64,000 bases of DNA from Carposina sasakii (Eukaryota > Arthropoda > Insecta > Lepidoptera > Carposinidae): contig CP053148.1 in the NCBI GenBank assembly GCA_014607495.2, forward strand, positions 15,438,001 through 15,502,000. The letters run 5' to 3'. Shown here in pieces: positions 24,168 to 34,433 of this stretch. Under the pieces are notes generated by a model. The model made no database searches. It was not told the origin of the DNA and worked only from the letters and a program-made list of their open reading frames with translations. Positions within the stretch are counted from its first letter, which is position 1. Each line of letters starts with the position of its first letter. The translations under genes were made by a program, and so were the position numbers.

Positions 24168-24308
24168 GGTCGATTCCGGCAGTCACACTTAAACCTAAAC
24201 GTAAATTTAGTCCTACCTGTCCTTTTCTCTCTCAAGCCATTTAGGTTAAGAACAGAGAGAGATAGACCTGACTAAGATTAGGTTTAAGTGTGACTGCTGG
24301 AATCGACC
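24168..24308. repeat. Foldback MITE
   Basis: Arms GGTCGATTCCGGCAGTCACA...AAACCT (24168-24196) and AGGTTT...TGACTGCTGGAATCGACC (24280-24308) pair over 29 bp with one mismatch, and weaker pairing continues inward. It lies directly before the family A copy at 24316. Confidence 0.75.
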
Positions 24309-24315
24309 CTTCTAC

Positions 24316-24610
24316 CTATGATTTTTTGTCGTCGAAGCATACCTGGGAAGTGTCTGGTTCCCAAGATATTAGAGTCCAAAGTTGAATAAATAGACTACGT
24401 TATTCTGCATAAATGCACATAGACGCGCGTAGCAATATTTTTCACGAGAAATAATTAATATCTGTCTATGAAAAACTAGCATAAACACTGGACACTATAA
24501 ATTTCGCTTTACATTATTTCCCAACATTTTTTTTGGCATAAACTTACTTCATTTGACGTATAGAGTACGTACCCTTCGCTAAGGGTGGCAACGAAAAAAC
24601 ACCCTGTATA
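24316..24610 (+). mobile_element. MITE family A copy with internal deletion
   Basis: Runs from TTTTTTGTCGTCG to GAAAAAACACCCTGTATA at 24610. Compared with the copy at 35424 it lacks the segment between GTCGTC and AAGCATACCTGGGAAGTG. Blocks GACGCGCGTAGCA, TCTGTCTATGAAAAACTAGC and GGCATAAACTTACTTCATTT are conserved. Confidence 0.65.
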
Positions 24611-26064
24611 AAATGTAATATCCTACAGATAATAAGGATCTGTACCTAGTAAGAGTTTTATTTAGAAATATTATTCATATAAAGTAATTATTGTTTTGTT
24701 CTGAGCATCTACAACGGTTCCGTTTCGGCTTCGTTCCAACTGGAGACTTTTCGAGAATTGGCCCCGGGCCCCAGAGTTTTATTCATTTACAATCCAACCT
24801 AGCTTTTCACAATAGGATGAATGTTAGAAACTTATATTATATCAGCTTCCTACCTGTGTCAGGTATATTATCTTACAAGCCAAAAGTAGGAAATGATCAA
24901 CGTTGATTTTGAATAATTTAAAAGCGCCATTAAGTTTACAATAGCATTTTATGTATGGGAAGGGCATAAAATGCTATTGTACATGGATCAGGTTAAGTTG
25001 AATTAGTTTAACAATCATTACAATCTTTATGATGTTAACACAAAATCTACTCTATAGTAGTTCATTGACTTAGTCTATTAATAAACATGTATTTTTAAAC
25101 AGCTAGGGATCAAAGTTAACAAAGAGAGCCATGTACGAGATCGACGCTGCTGGGCACCAACCCTACCAGCCATCCTACAAACAGTCATACAAACCTTTGT
25201 TTAGCCCCCCAAGCGACAAAGTCCCAGCCATATCTGGGGTGCACTGGTCGCGTAGATTTTAAACCATTCGGTTGGGTCGCCTTCAGCGCACGCCAAGTAG
25301 CCCGGTGAAGATGACAAAGCCCTTCAGGCTATCATCAGTTTATCGTTAAACAAAATCTACGAGATATTATTGTAGTACACAATTTACGCAAATACAGCAG
25401 CACTCTCTATTCCCTCACTATCATAGCCTGGATTGGTCCTACGCCTGATCTCTCTCCGGTGGTGTCGGATATTATTATATTATATAGCTTTGAAAAACGT
25501 TTCATGGTAAGAGATGTTAAGTTCTGACGCATATAAAAGACATCAACGCGCTACCCCGCTCAGAGTACGCTAAATGTTCATCGTAACACTACGCTAAGAT
25601 ATATTTTTTAGTTAGGAACATCAAATTTCTTTATATACAGTATTTTTACTAAGGTAGCGTGAATATCTAATTTGTTTTACCTGTCATAACATTATAACGA
25701 TTGACTTGCCTCGCCAGATTGTAGTATATTATCAATGTTTTAAACATATTACACTGAGTATGAAACGTCGAAAATCCAAAGAAAATGACATGCAAAACGA
25801 AACGAGTTATTCCCGCGTTTGCTATGGTGAAATACGATATAATGTGCGCCCTGGAGGCACGCCGTGCGCCCGCGCGCCCCCTGACCTGTGACGTCACAAC
25901 CAGGAACCGACTGCATTCTTTCCAATTGCACAACAAACAATGCAAAGGCTGTTTTCTATTGACTATTTCAGCGCGCAAGACTGGCCCTACTAATAGATGC
26001 TCAAATGTATGACTGGGCGTCTATTATCTTAATTTAATATACGCAAATTCTAATAATATAGGAA
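24611..26064. other. No gene recognised; two GC-rich patches
   Basis: Patch 25140-25330 (GGCTGGGACTTTGTCGCTTGG on the minus strand) resembles a LINE 3' end but has no tail. Patch 25850-25900 is CpG-rich and contains TGACGTCA at 25889-25896, a CRE-type palindrome. ORFs on both strands there reflect base composition. Confidence 0.4.
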
Positions 26065-26370
26065 GAGTTTTAATCATAACATGGTATAAAACAAAGTCGT
26101 TTCCCGCAGTATGTCTGTCCCTATGTATGCTTATGGGCCAATTCGCAAAAAGTCATACTCGCGACCGATGCGTGCTATAATATACCTTATTTATTACTCA
26201 AGCGCTAAGTATATATAGCTTAGCATCGCGTTTCGTTAACGGTTCATTAGTGCTTACGTATCGGCTTAAAATTTTTAAGAATTGCTCCCTAGATCTTTTA
26301 AACAACGGATTTCCATGCGGTTTGCTTAAATAGTTAGGGCGATTCAAGAGGAAGGTTTATGTCGTATGCA
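26065..26370 (+). repeat. Dispersed repeat, family I, with a 150-bp insertion
   Basis: CATAACATGGTATAAAACAAAG, TCTGTCCCTATGTATGCTTA, then unrelated sequence from about 26136 to 26284, then AGATCTTTTAAACAACGG, TTTCCATGCGGTTTGC and GATTCAAGAGGAAGGTTTAT. Confidence 0.5.
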
Positions 26371-26486
26371 TCTGGCTATAATAACGATACTGATAGTAAT
26401 TCCGACTATCCGCAAAATATTAGTAATAAAACAACATCGTTATACTGGAACAAACGCAGATCGTTATATTTTGTTATTTACATTAA

Positions 26487-26709
26487 AGGCTCGAGCACAC
26501 CGGATGCACGCACGCACGTAAGCGTAGACGTACACGTACCTCTGAGTTGTAATGTACTCGTATGGAACTGTATAGGCACGGGCAGACCGGGTGCGTATGC
26601 GTAGACGTAAGCATAGACGTCAAGCGGTGACAGTTCTATACATTAAACTCAGAGGTACGTGTGCGTCTACGCTTCCGTGAACGCATACGCATGCGGTGTG
26701 CTCGAGCCT
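26487..26709. mobile_element. GC-rich palindromic MITE with TAA target duplication
   Basis: A 223-bp element with ends AGGCTCGAGCACACCG and CGGTGTGCTCGAGCCT flanked by TAA at 26484-26486 and 26710-26712. Three-base TAA/TTA duplications point to the PIF/Harbinger group. The interior is rich in ACGT-type steps and contains a second inverted pair (ACGTACCTCTGAGTT and AACTCAGAGGTACGT), so the whole element folds back. Base composition is far richer in GC than its surroundings. Confidence 0.75.
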
Positions 26710-27339
26710 TAAATACGCTCAAAATAACAACCTTGCTTTATTCGGTTGTTAAATCAAACAAACTTACTATTATAGCCATGCTTCCATTTATATTTTTTTC
26801 GCTTCAAGGCATTTTTACATTGTTGAGTTCGTACAGAAATACTTCATGCCAATATAAGTCGGACCTAAAGAAATTGTCATTCACTCAGTAGATATTTGAA
26901 CGAACCTATAATCGACCGGTTTTTATTGCATATACTTAATCATAGCTTAATTATACATGTAGGCAGCTAAATAATGTTACCTATGTAGGTAATGGCGCGC
27001 AGTGGACCTAACTTAGGCATTAGCTAATTATTAAATACATAAACATCGGTTCTCTCGACTAGTATCGGCTCCTCGAACAAACGCCACGTTTTCGCGGCGG
27101 CCTCGTTACACTTATGAAAAGTGCACCAAAACCCGTCGACTTCGACGCCTCTTCCTGTATCGACAACTGTCGTATTGTACGCATCGACATTGACATTTTA
27201 AAGAATGACAAATGTGATCAAACAAAAGCGAAACGAAAAACGTTATAATTACGAGTAGATGTTTGATGTGTGTCGCTAGACGCATTGTCCTTGGTCACAT
27301 GTCCTTTCCAAACTAGAGATGGTAGAGTCCGTTTCATAA

Positions 27340-27455
27340 AATAATTCCTATACCTGATTTCGGAACTAACATTTTTTGTATACAGTGACAAATAAAATGT
27401 GGTCATACACATAGTAACTAGCGCCATCATCCATAGGAACTATACGGTGAAACGC
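27340..27455 (+). repeat. Dispersed repeat, family H
   Basis: Best copy of the family: ATTCCTATACCTGATTTCGG, AACTAACATTTTTTGTATAC, AGTAACTAGCGCCATCATCC and ATAGGAACTATACGGTGAAA. Function and class unknown. Confidence 0.5.
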
Positions 27456-27790
27456 ACAATATCGCGGCACGCGTTTCTTGCAATGGTCGCCGCGAAGTCA
27501 TTCATTAGTGTTGGCGAAGGATGCCGCGGGCGACGTTGCGTAGTAAGGCCGTATACCCCATAGTACGAGTAGCATCATTGACCCGAGCTTGATATTAGCA
27601 CTCATAATTATCGCAGAGCAACAATACCAGAGAGTGGCCGTGATCTCGATTCGAGCGCTACTCCACCTGCTGTACTTGAGAAAATGTATAGTTCGATTAG
27701 CTAGAGAGAGCTACAAAACATAACACTCTCGAAGTTTCAAACAACCCAGACGATTATGATCCCCAGATCATGATAGTTATTTATATATAT

Positions 27791-28252
27791 TGTTACGTAC
27801 TGGGTACGGGTGATTCGGAGCTGCCGATTAAAAGGTAGGCGTAGGTGTTAGAACTCTTTATTAGGTGGAGCAGGTTACAGAATTTCAACACTAATCACTA
27901 CTACACTATACTGAATAGTTCCACTATAACTTCCTTCACTCACTATCACCATTTATCGCTTGTTTAGCTTCCAATCTTATTCAAAGACTGAACTAAGACT
28001 GACTTCGTCGGCCGAGATCCGCCGTATTTATACGGCTCGACGTTCAGTCCCGAACATTCGGGAATATACCCGAGCTACAAAACCCCGTAGGTGTTATCCG
28101 GGCAAGCCTGGAACGTTCTCGGGCGTTCATTCAACGACACATAAATTAAACACGCCGAGACTACAACAGAACATGCTAGTAAACGATATCGCGTTCTACT
28201 CTGCTACTAGCGACATCTAGTGAGCCAATGGGTAAACTCCCCGGTCGTAACA
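27791..28252 (-). repeat. 3' LTR (in element orientation)
   Basis: 462 bp, begins at the TGTTACG copy at 27791 on plus and ends CGTAACA at 28252. The stop codon of the internal ORF lies inside it, 75 bases in from the inner edge. Confidence 0.9.
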
Positions 28253-29477
28253 CTGCCCCCTTCCTAGAGATGTTCGTCCCGAACATCATCGCTGCCGCCA
28301 CAAAGCGCATCCGAACATTACGTCTCTTCCTCACTGCATCCTGCGACCGTCGTCGGGCAACTACCCTGCTCGGCACAAACCATATCTTCCATAAATCAGG
28401 TGCCTTCTCTTTACGTCGCACAGGATGATGCAGCCACACAAACGATCCCGCTGTTCTTCTTCTGCGTCTAACCTTCCAGTTACTTATAGTTTCCACATAT
28501 GCACTCAACATCAAACCAACACTGCCACTTGTTGAGCTAACACCATCCAAGCGCATATCACTTTCCTGTTCCTTATTCAAAGGCAATATTCTCAAATCCT
28601 GTTTCCTACTCCATGTCTTCACTGTGCCGTAGTTCTCGTCCTTCATCCGATCTTCTACCTGTAGACCATCACTGTTCCAGTCCATTTCATATATCCTTCT
28701 TCCATCAGCCAGAACCATTACTCCATCACTCTTCTGTTCAGGATCTTCCACCTGTTTCACATCACCAGCAGGTGCCTCTGACTCGTCACCACGATCCTTA
28801 CTCCTTTTCGTCGCAATCACTTCATTCTCCTCGCAGCCAATTCCCATGTGGTCAAGCTCACTGCAGCCATCACTGATGGAGCCAAATCCTCCAGATCCTC
28901 CATCCACCTCGGTCTGCTTCACCTCCTCGACCACATCACGCACTACTCCCGAGTGCGGCTCCTGGCGTACGATCTCCACCTCCGACTCCATCACGTCCAT
29001 GCGAATGTCCTCACATGCGCTGTCGACCTTGACTATTGAGGTAAGTCTTCCTCCGGATCCACTATCCATTTCAACCCGTTTCACCCCCTCAGCCGCCCCG
29101 TGCACTTCCTCCGAGTGCGGCTCCTGGTGAACGTCCTTCACTACTGACTTTGCCTCAACGTCTGTGCAGATGTTAGCACACGGGTCGTCCAGCTCAGAGA
29201 CCACTTTCTCGATATTCCCAACATTCGACTTAATCCCAACGGTCTTGCAGTAGTTCGCATAAGTATTGTCCAGCTCGTTGAAATGTTTATCGATTACGCT
29301 AAGCCCCTCCACCATTTCCATCTTCATTTGCATTAGTTGACTAAAACATTCTCGAAGCATAGCATTCACCGAAGATGAGGTCGCCGCTGCTGCTGCTGCA
29401 CGAGCAGATTCCACGGTCTCCGGCTCACCGACAATGCTACTTCTTCGCTCCATGCCTTCCTTGTTGACAATCGACAT
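28176..29477 (-). CDS. Single ORF of the LTR element, unknown function
   Basis: Minus-strand ATG at 29477 opens 433 codons that cross the whole interior and end inside the 3' LTR. The protein starts MSIVNKEGMERRSSIVG, has an Ala-rich stretch, a likely helical region (about 40-80) and then acidic, low-complexity sequence with an imperfect tandem unit: QEPHSEEVHGAAEGVKR..DSGSGG and QEPHSGVVRDVVEEVKQ..DGGSGG. The C-terminal quarter is strongly basic (RRRRR; RKRRNVRMR). No zinc knuckle, protease, RT or integrase motif is visible. It could be a degenerate Gag or a fusion of Gag start and Pol end left by a deletion. An earlier in-frame TTG exists at 29507, but the ATG is preferred. Confidence 0.6.
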   Translation of the reverse strand: MSIVNKEGMERRSSIVGEPETVESARAAAAAATSSSVNAMLRECFSQLMQMKMEMVEGLSVIDKHFNELDNTYANYCKTVGIKSNVGNIEKVVSELDDPCANICTDVEAKSVVKDVHQEPHSEEVHGAAEGVKRVEMDSGSGGRLTSIVKVDSACEDIRMDVMESEVEIVRQEPHSGVVRDVVEEVKQTEVDGGSGGFGSISDGCSELDHMGIGCEENEVIATKRSKDRGDESEAPAGDVKQVEDPEQKSDGVMVLADGRRIYEMDWNSDGLQVEDRMKDENYGTVKTWSRKQDLRILPLNKEQESDMRLDGVSSTSGSVGLMLSAYVETISNWKVRRRRRTAGSFVWLHHPVRRKEKAPDLWKIWFVPSRVVARRRSQDAVRKRRNVRMRFVAAAMMFGTNISRKGAVLRPGSLPIGSLDVASSRVERDIVY

Positions 29478-29508
29478 ACTACTCCAAATCCTCACTTCTG
29501 ACACCAAT

Positions 29509-29970
29509 TGTTACGTACTGGGTACGGGTAATTCAGAGCTGCCGATTAAAAGGTAGGCGTAGGTGTTAGAACTCTTTATTAGGTGGAGCAGGTTACAGAA
29601 TTTCAACACTAATCACTACTACACTATACTGAATAGTTCCACTATAACTTCCTTCACTCACTATCACCATTTATCGCTTGTTTAGCTTCCAATCTTATTC
29701 AAAGACTGAACTAAGACTGACTTCGTCGGCCGAGATCCGCCGTATTTATACGGCTCGACGTTCAGTCCCGAACATTCGGGAATATACCCGAGCTACAAAA
29801 CCCCGTAGGTGTTATCCGGGCAAGCCTGGAACGTTCTCGGGCGTTCATTCAACGACACATAAATTAAACACGCCGAGACTACAACAGAACATGCTAGTAA
29901 ACGATATCGCGTTCTACTCTGCTACTAGCGACATCTAGTGAGCCAATGGGTAAACTCCCCGGTCGTAACA
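29509..29970 (-). repeat. 5' LTR (in element orientation)
   Basis: 462 bp, TG...CA. It is identical by eye to the other LTR except for GTAATTCAGAG here versus GTGATTCGGAG at 27811. Confidence 0.9.
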
Positions 29971-30078
29971 ATATCTTTTATTTTATTTATTTATTTATCT
30001 AAAGTTCAGACAGTAAAGAAACATTTGCGGAAGGAAAACTTTGCTATCTTAGACTTGCCTAAAGACGGCTACTCTATT

Positions 30079-30338
30079 CTTCTTCTTCTTCAGCCTACTG
30101 CAGTCTACTGCTGGACGTAGGCCTCCCCCAGGACACGCCACAAGGCTACTGCCACAGGGAGGGTTTTGCTCCCATAGTCACCACGCTGGGCAAGCGGGTT
30201 GGTGACCGCAGTGTGATTTTCAGACTATGTTGTAAGTACGGGAGGCGCTGCTGCCCACCTCTCGGAAACCCTTAATCGCCTCCTACGATACCCACGGGCA
30301 GGCAGGGGTGGTACAAACTCTACTCTGCCGGCACCACG
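30079..30338 (-). mobile_element. RTE-tailed short element with 13-bp target duplication
   Basis: Full-length copy, about 260 bp. The plus strand starts with CTTCTTCTTCTTCAGCC and ends with GCCGGCACCACG. The sequence CGGCTACTCTATT occurs at 30066-30078 and again at 30339-30351, as expected for target-primed insertion, although its first bases may belong to the element end. It lies just beyond the 3' end of a minus-strand ORF at 30364-30657. Confidence 0.75.
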
Positions 30339-30363
30339 CGGCTACTCTATTATAACGTCATAT

Positions 30364-30657
30364 TTACATAATGACATTTATACGAGTATGCACGTAAAAG
30401 AACTTTTGTTCGACTTTGTTTTGTTCCTTATATTTGTTGTTACAATTCGAATGTTCTCGATCGAATTTATAATCATCGCCCGAGGCGGACCACGAAGCAA
30501 GTCGCCTGCGCCGCACTGCAAATGCTGTTACAATAACTAAAAGACCGCTGCTTGCAATTAAATTAGAAATATGTAGTTGGTTTCTACTCCTCGCACTATA
30601 AGAATACATGCAGATTCTATCGTAACACAAATCAAGTGGCATTCTAATTTGCATCAT
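30364..30657 (-). CDS. Possible small membrane protein ORF, unrecognised
   Basis: Minus-strand ORF of 97 codons with ATG at 30657. It has one hydrophobic stretch (NLIASSGLLVIVTAFAV) followed directly by RRRR, the pattern of a single-pass membrane anchor with a basic cytosolic side, and then a polar Lys- and Asn-rich tail. No homologue is recognised. No splice sites or promoter are clear, and an RTE-tailed element is inserted just past its stop. It may be a chance ORF. Confidence 0.2.
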   Translation of the reverse strand: MMQIRMPLDLCYDRICMYSYSARSRNQLHISNLIASSGLLVIVTAFAVRRRRLASWSASGDDYKFDREHSNCNNKYKEQNKVEQKFFYVHTRINVIM

Positions 30658-30904
30658 ATGACGGGCAGTTTAATGTTTTTTGTAGGTGTAAAGTAATCTA
30701 ATCTTGAGTCGAGTCTACGCGCGTGCCTTGCAGTCCCAGCACAAGCGAAGCTCTAGTCTCTACCTACTAATTGTGCAACCTTACTTACATCTAACAAGCA
30801 GTTTAAATTATGCTAACAATCTAGATGTTTATGTTTTAATGGAATATTATTAACGTTGAGATTCTTGGGCAAGCTACTAAACTAATAGTGGGTATATATT
30901 ATTA

Positions 30905-31149
30905 CTAGTGGACGCCCGCGACTCCGTCCGCGTGGACTGCAAAAAAAAACAAAATGTTGATATAAACCCGATTAAAATATTTATATGATATTTTTTCGAA
31001 ATAAAAAGTAGCCTATGTTCTGTCTCAGGGTCTAAAGATTGTCTGTACCAAATTTCATCAAAATCGGTTGCGAGGTTTAAGCGGGAAAGCGTAACAGACA
31101 GACAGACAGACAGACAGAGTTACTTTCGCATTTATAATATTAGTTGGGA
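30905..31149 (-). mobile_element. Non-autonomous Helitron-like element, complete
   Basis: A 245-bp copy. On the minus strand it begins TCCCAACTAATATTATAAAT preceded by A and ends GCGGGCGTCCACTAG followed by T, so the target is A|T with no duplication. It contains a short CAGA tract (about 31100) and the CCAAATTTCATCAAAATCGG block. Confidence 0.8.
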
Positions 31150-31659
31150 TAATATCCACAGCTAGCTAACTTATAGTATTTTAGTAATTGGGTTAACTGG
31201 TAGAAAATGCTTTATAGCATTAAGTTCGCCCATGTACCAAAAATTTTTTTTTGTGTGTACAATAAAGAATTTTATTATTATTAGTTACCTACATATTTAT
31301 TTCTTTTCTTGGTCATCTAGCCTTGCATATACTCTGTATCCCTTACTAACCCTTCTAATAATTAGTTTTAATTTTCAATTAATTTAGTCACCAATGTGTA
31401 CCTTTTATAGTCTATTGCTTGTATGTACGAGTATGCATGCCCCTGGTGACAACATATAATTTTATATAATTTGTATTATTGTCCTGTTATGCATATTTAA
31501 TTTGAAATTAAATATTATAGGTGCATAACGTGCCCACCTATTTCGTGATCCTATAATTTTGACTAGATGGCAGTTTTTTAATATGTAGCCGTGAATATAT
31601 AATAGGTAGGTTATGGTATGTGCCTATGTCATTTTGCTCCGACCAGGGGAACCATATAA

Positions 31660-31870
31660 TTTCAGCTACATATAGGGTAGCCTAGGGTAGGGTATTAGAA
31701 GTGTACGATCATGAAGGAATTGACCAGCTGTAAAAGATTAGTGACAACTTACTAGCTCATCGCCTAAAAGAACGTTCCTTAGTTTCTTATTAAGCGGTTC
31801 CTACAGGTGCATGCACGGAAGATGAAGATGATATATTGTAGTAAAACTCCGCATCAGCAAAGGATAATTT
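31660..31870 (+). repeat. Family P repeat, diverged
   Basis: Contains TAGCTCATCGCCTAAAAGAACG, TGCATGCACGGAAGATGAAGATGATATATT and CCGCATCAGCA, matching the second half of family P; the first half is weakly recognisable around GGGTAGCC. Confidence 0.45.
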
Positions 31871-32871
31871 CAGTTACTCGTACATGTTATTGAATTTATG
31901 AGGGTTTACACTAGTGGCCCGCCTACGTACGAGTAGGTATATTAAATGTATAACCAGAACCTTCCTACGTACGAGTATCTATAACAATGGTTTAGTGCAG
32001 GAAGTGAATGTGGCCATGATTTTTTATTCTCGTAACCAGATCTCAGAAGTTAATAATGAGTATTATAAATATTCGGTTTATATATTTTAATTCAAATGTA
32101 AATAACTCAATAATTTTGTGGCTCAGTTATATATAATTAAATGAAAATTAATATATTGACTTTTGCGATCAAATATGTCGCAAAATGTTGTATGGTTATT
32201 ATAATTATGCAGTACTCGTACTAACAAAGTTGACATTTAATTCTTTATCATTATCTACTCGTATCTACCCGTGGAAACCGTAGAAACATAATTTGTCGTT
32301 TCGTAGGTTTTTCGTAGGTTAGATTGGCGTCAGATAGGCAGCCGGTCGTAAAAACTAACGCCATATTCATAGCAATATGAGTTTAGAAGGAATCCGTATT
32401 GTTCCGACCCCATAAATAAGGACAGGATGATAATGATAATGAGGCGGGTTTAGCTATTTAATTTGAGATTAGTAAATAAATAGTAATGTAAATATTCCTA
32501 TTGATAAATGACGCAACATTAACTGTACTCGTACCTTCGCATGAAATAGAGGCACGCATTAATGTAGTTACTACCTACCTACCACTTGGAGTAATTTGCT
32601 ATAATTGCACGAAAACACTTTATTAAGCAATTATATAAAGTAGATTAACGATCATGTGAAGAAATTTGAGGAAATCGAACGATAATTCGATAGTAAATAG
32701 TGCCCTTTTACCGCAGAAGCGAAATAACATGAAAGTGAAATAACAGCATCGGTGATAGCTACCTATCTATGGAATGCTCGTTAATCGCAATAGCAAGAAA
32801 CACATTTGTGTATCTCATTTAATTACTCAGGGCAATCGCGTATTCTTGAACTTATTTACCAAAACTAAACA

Positions 32872-33050
32872 ACCTTTCGTGCATGTCGTAGCAGTCGACT
32901 AAGGAACTCGGGCATTCTCTCAGGCGATAAGCTAGCAACGTATCAATGATCATTAGCATCTATCCTCTCTATGCTAGGCATAGCTGCGGCACCTCCCTTA
33001 TTCTGCAGTCCTGGCTACCCCATTTCGGGAACACACCCGTGTTTATACGT
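32872..33050 (-). repeat. Family P repeat, inverted full copy
   Basis: The minus strand runs TTCCCGAAATGGGGTAGCCA, GGACTGCAGAATAAGGGAGG, TAGCATAGAGAGGATAGATG, GCTTATCGCCTGAGAG and CTGCTACGACATGCACG: the order of family P. Confidence 0.6.
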
Positions 33051-34028
33051 ATTATGTCAATTCTTTAGACTAAATCCACTGTATCAAACTTATACTGTGG
33101 CAATGATGTTAGTCAATGAATAATGATTTTTGGCGACATCAGAAGGTATCGCAGCGGCATCGTTAATGTATTAACGTGCAATTTGTGTCCTTGTAATATA
33201 GGTGAGTAGATAGATGAGTAGGTTTCTCAATTACTTATTATATCTGCATACCTATTTTACACAGCTACCTTTAAGTATGTACAAGATTGCAATAAGCCAC
33301 TCTATATTTGGAAGGGAAACTTGAGCAAATTGTAGTTTGATTTTAATGAGCTTGGAAACTGATAATCCTTTTTACTTTAAGTCCACAACAAATTTCGGTC
33401 TGATACGCCAAAACATTTTTTAGATTCCGATCTGATCCCGTGGAGTTTTTTTTGTGTAAGGACAGAAAATAAAATAGGAAATAAAAGAATAAAAATACTA
33501 CAAATTGTTTTATTGACGAACGATAAAGTAAGTAAAAGATAAAAGAAAAATAAGATACGAATCAGTAATATGGTCTTGATCTATTAGTCAAAATCAACAA
33601 TCATTCGAAAAAAAAATGATATTGTATGTGTCTACTGTTTTACTTGCTAACAGTACTAAAAAATCATTGAGAAGACACACGGGATCAGAACGGAATACAA
33701 AATAAATGAAATATTCATCTGATCCCGCGACGGATCCGGATAGGTATAAAATTATAAAATCAAATAAAACTCTTGCGGATTCTTGCGGGAACGGAATAGA
33801 TCCAAAATTCGGGCAGTCCATTTATAAATTTATAATAATAAAGTAATGTTTTTACTCTATGTACCTAACATATAATAAACTCTGTGTATGTATGTACTTA
33901 ATCCTTTTTTTGTAAATTCCGCTAATGAAAAACCAGTAAACTCCAAAACTGATTTTTTTCCTAAACATTATTATAATATCTCTGAAATGTCATACATTTA
34001 ATTTTTCGTTTTAACTGATGCCTAGCGA

Positions 34029-34140
34029 TAACTAAATAAATATTCATCACTTCACAACACATTAAATTAGTCCCACATTAAGATCCGTAAGGTCCTGTGT
34101 CGTGGGTACTAAGTAACTCTGTGTAATACAGATATTGACC
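34029..34140 (-). repeat. SINE 3'-tail fragment
   Basis: Shares AAATAAATATTCA, CAACACATTAA, TAGTCCCACA(T)TAAGATCC and GTGTCGTGGGTACTAAG with the tail of the SINE at 47462-47712, in the same orientation. The tRNA-like head is missing. Confidence 0.7.
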
Positions 34141-34433
34141 AAGTTAAACCAATATTAGGTTATTTTTAATTGTAAAAATATAGAGATCGCATAGATAGGA
34201 AATATTACAAAAGTATATTAACCTTAATACGCCTGCGACGCATTTATCTGAACAACCTTGGCGGAACAACTCTCTTGTTATTATTTGTGACCATATGCGA
34301 TTCTCTTTTACCTAAAAATAGTTGCATAGAAAGGCAAATCGTTTTATATGTTTTGTTTGCGTTTGATAGTAATTATTAGAGCGTCTGATTTCTATGTCTA
34401 TACGAAATAATCATATTGATTTATTAGTGGATG

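Larger units (their letters stand above)
27791..29970 (-). mobile_element. Non-autonomous LTR retrotransposon, probably Ty3/Gypsy-derived
   Basis: Complete element, 2,180 bp, read on the minus strand. Two 462-bp LTRs (27791-28252 and 29509-29970) with TGTTACG...CGTAACA ends differ at two visible positions. The flanking ATAT (27787-27790 and 29971-29974) is a 4-bp target duplication. Next to the 5' LTR (minus strand) is a primer-binding-site candidate TTGGTGTCAGAAGTGAGG; next to the 3' LTR is a polypurine tract AGGAAGGGGGCAG. The interior is only 1,256 bp and has no protease, reverse transcriptase or integrase motif, so it must borrow enzymes. Gypsy assignment rests on the duplication size and end structure. 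Confidence 0.9.
31150..34028. other. No gene recognised
   Basis: AT-rich. Apart from the two family P copies, the 33420-33800 stretch repeats words such as GATCCCG and CGGGATCAGA on both strands. No coding exon. Confidence 0.45.

Noticed and set aside
27960..28220. Identical 86-codon ORFs at 27960 and 29678
   Set aside because: Both lie in the LTRs on the strand opposite to the element; they are duplicated only because the LTRs are.
28613..29130. Plus-strand ORFs of 87 and 94 codons, Ser/Pro/His-rich
   Set aside because: They are antisense shadows of the intact 433-codon ORF of the LTR element.
31095..31122. CRISPR-like or satellite array in the CAGA run
   Set aside because: It is a simple tetranucleotide microsatellite inside the Helitron-like element, with no spacers.
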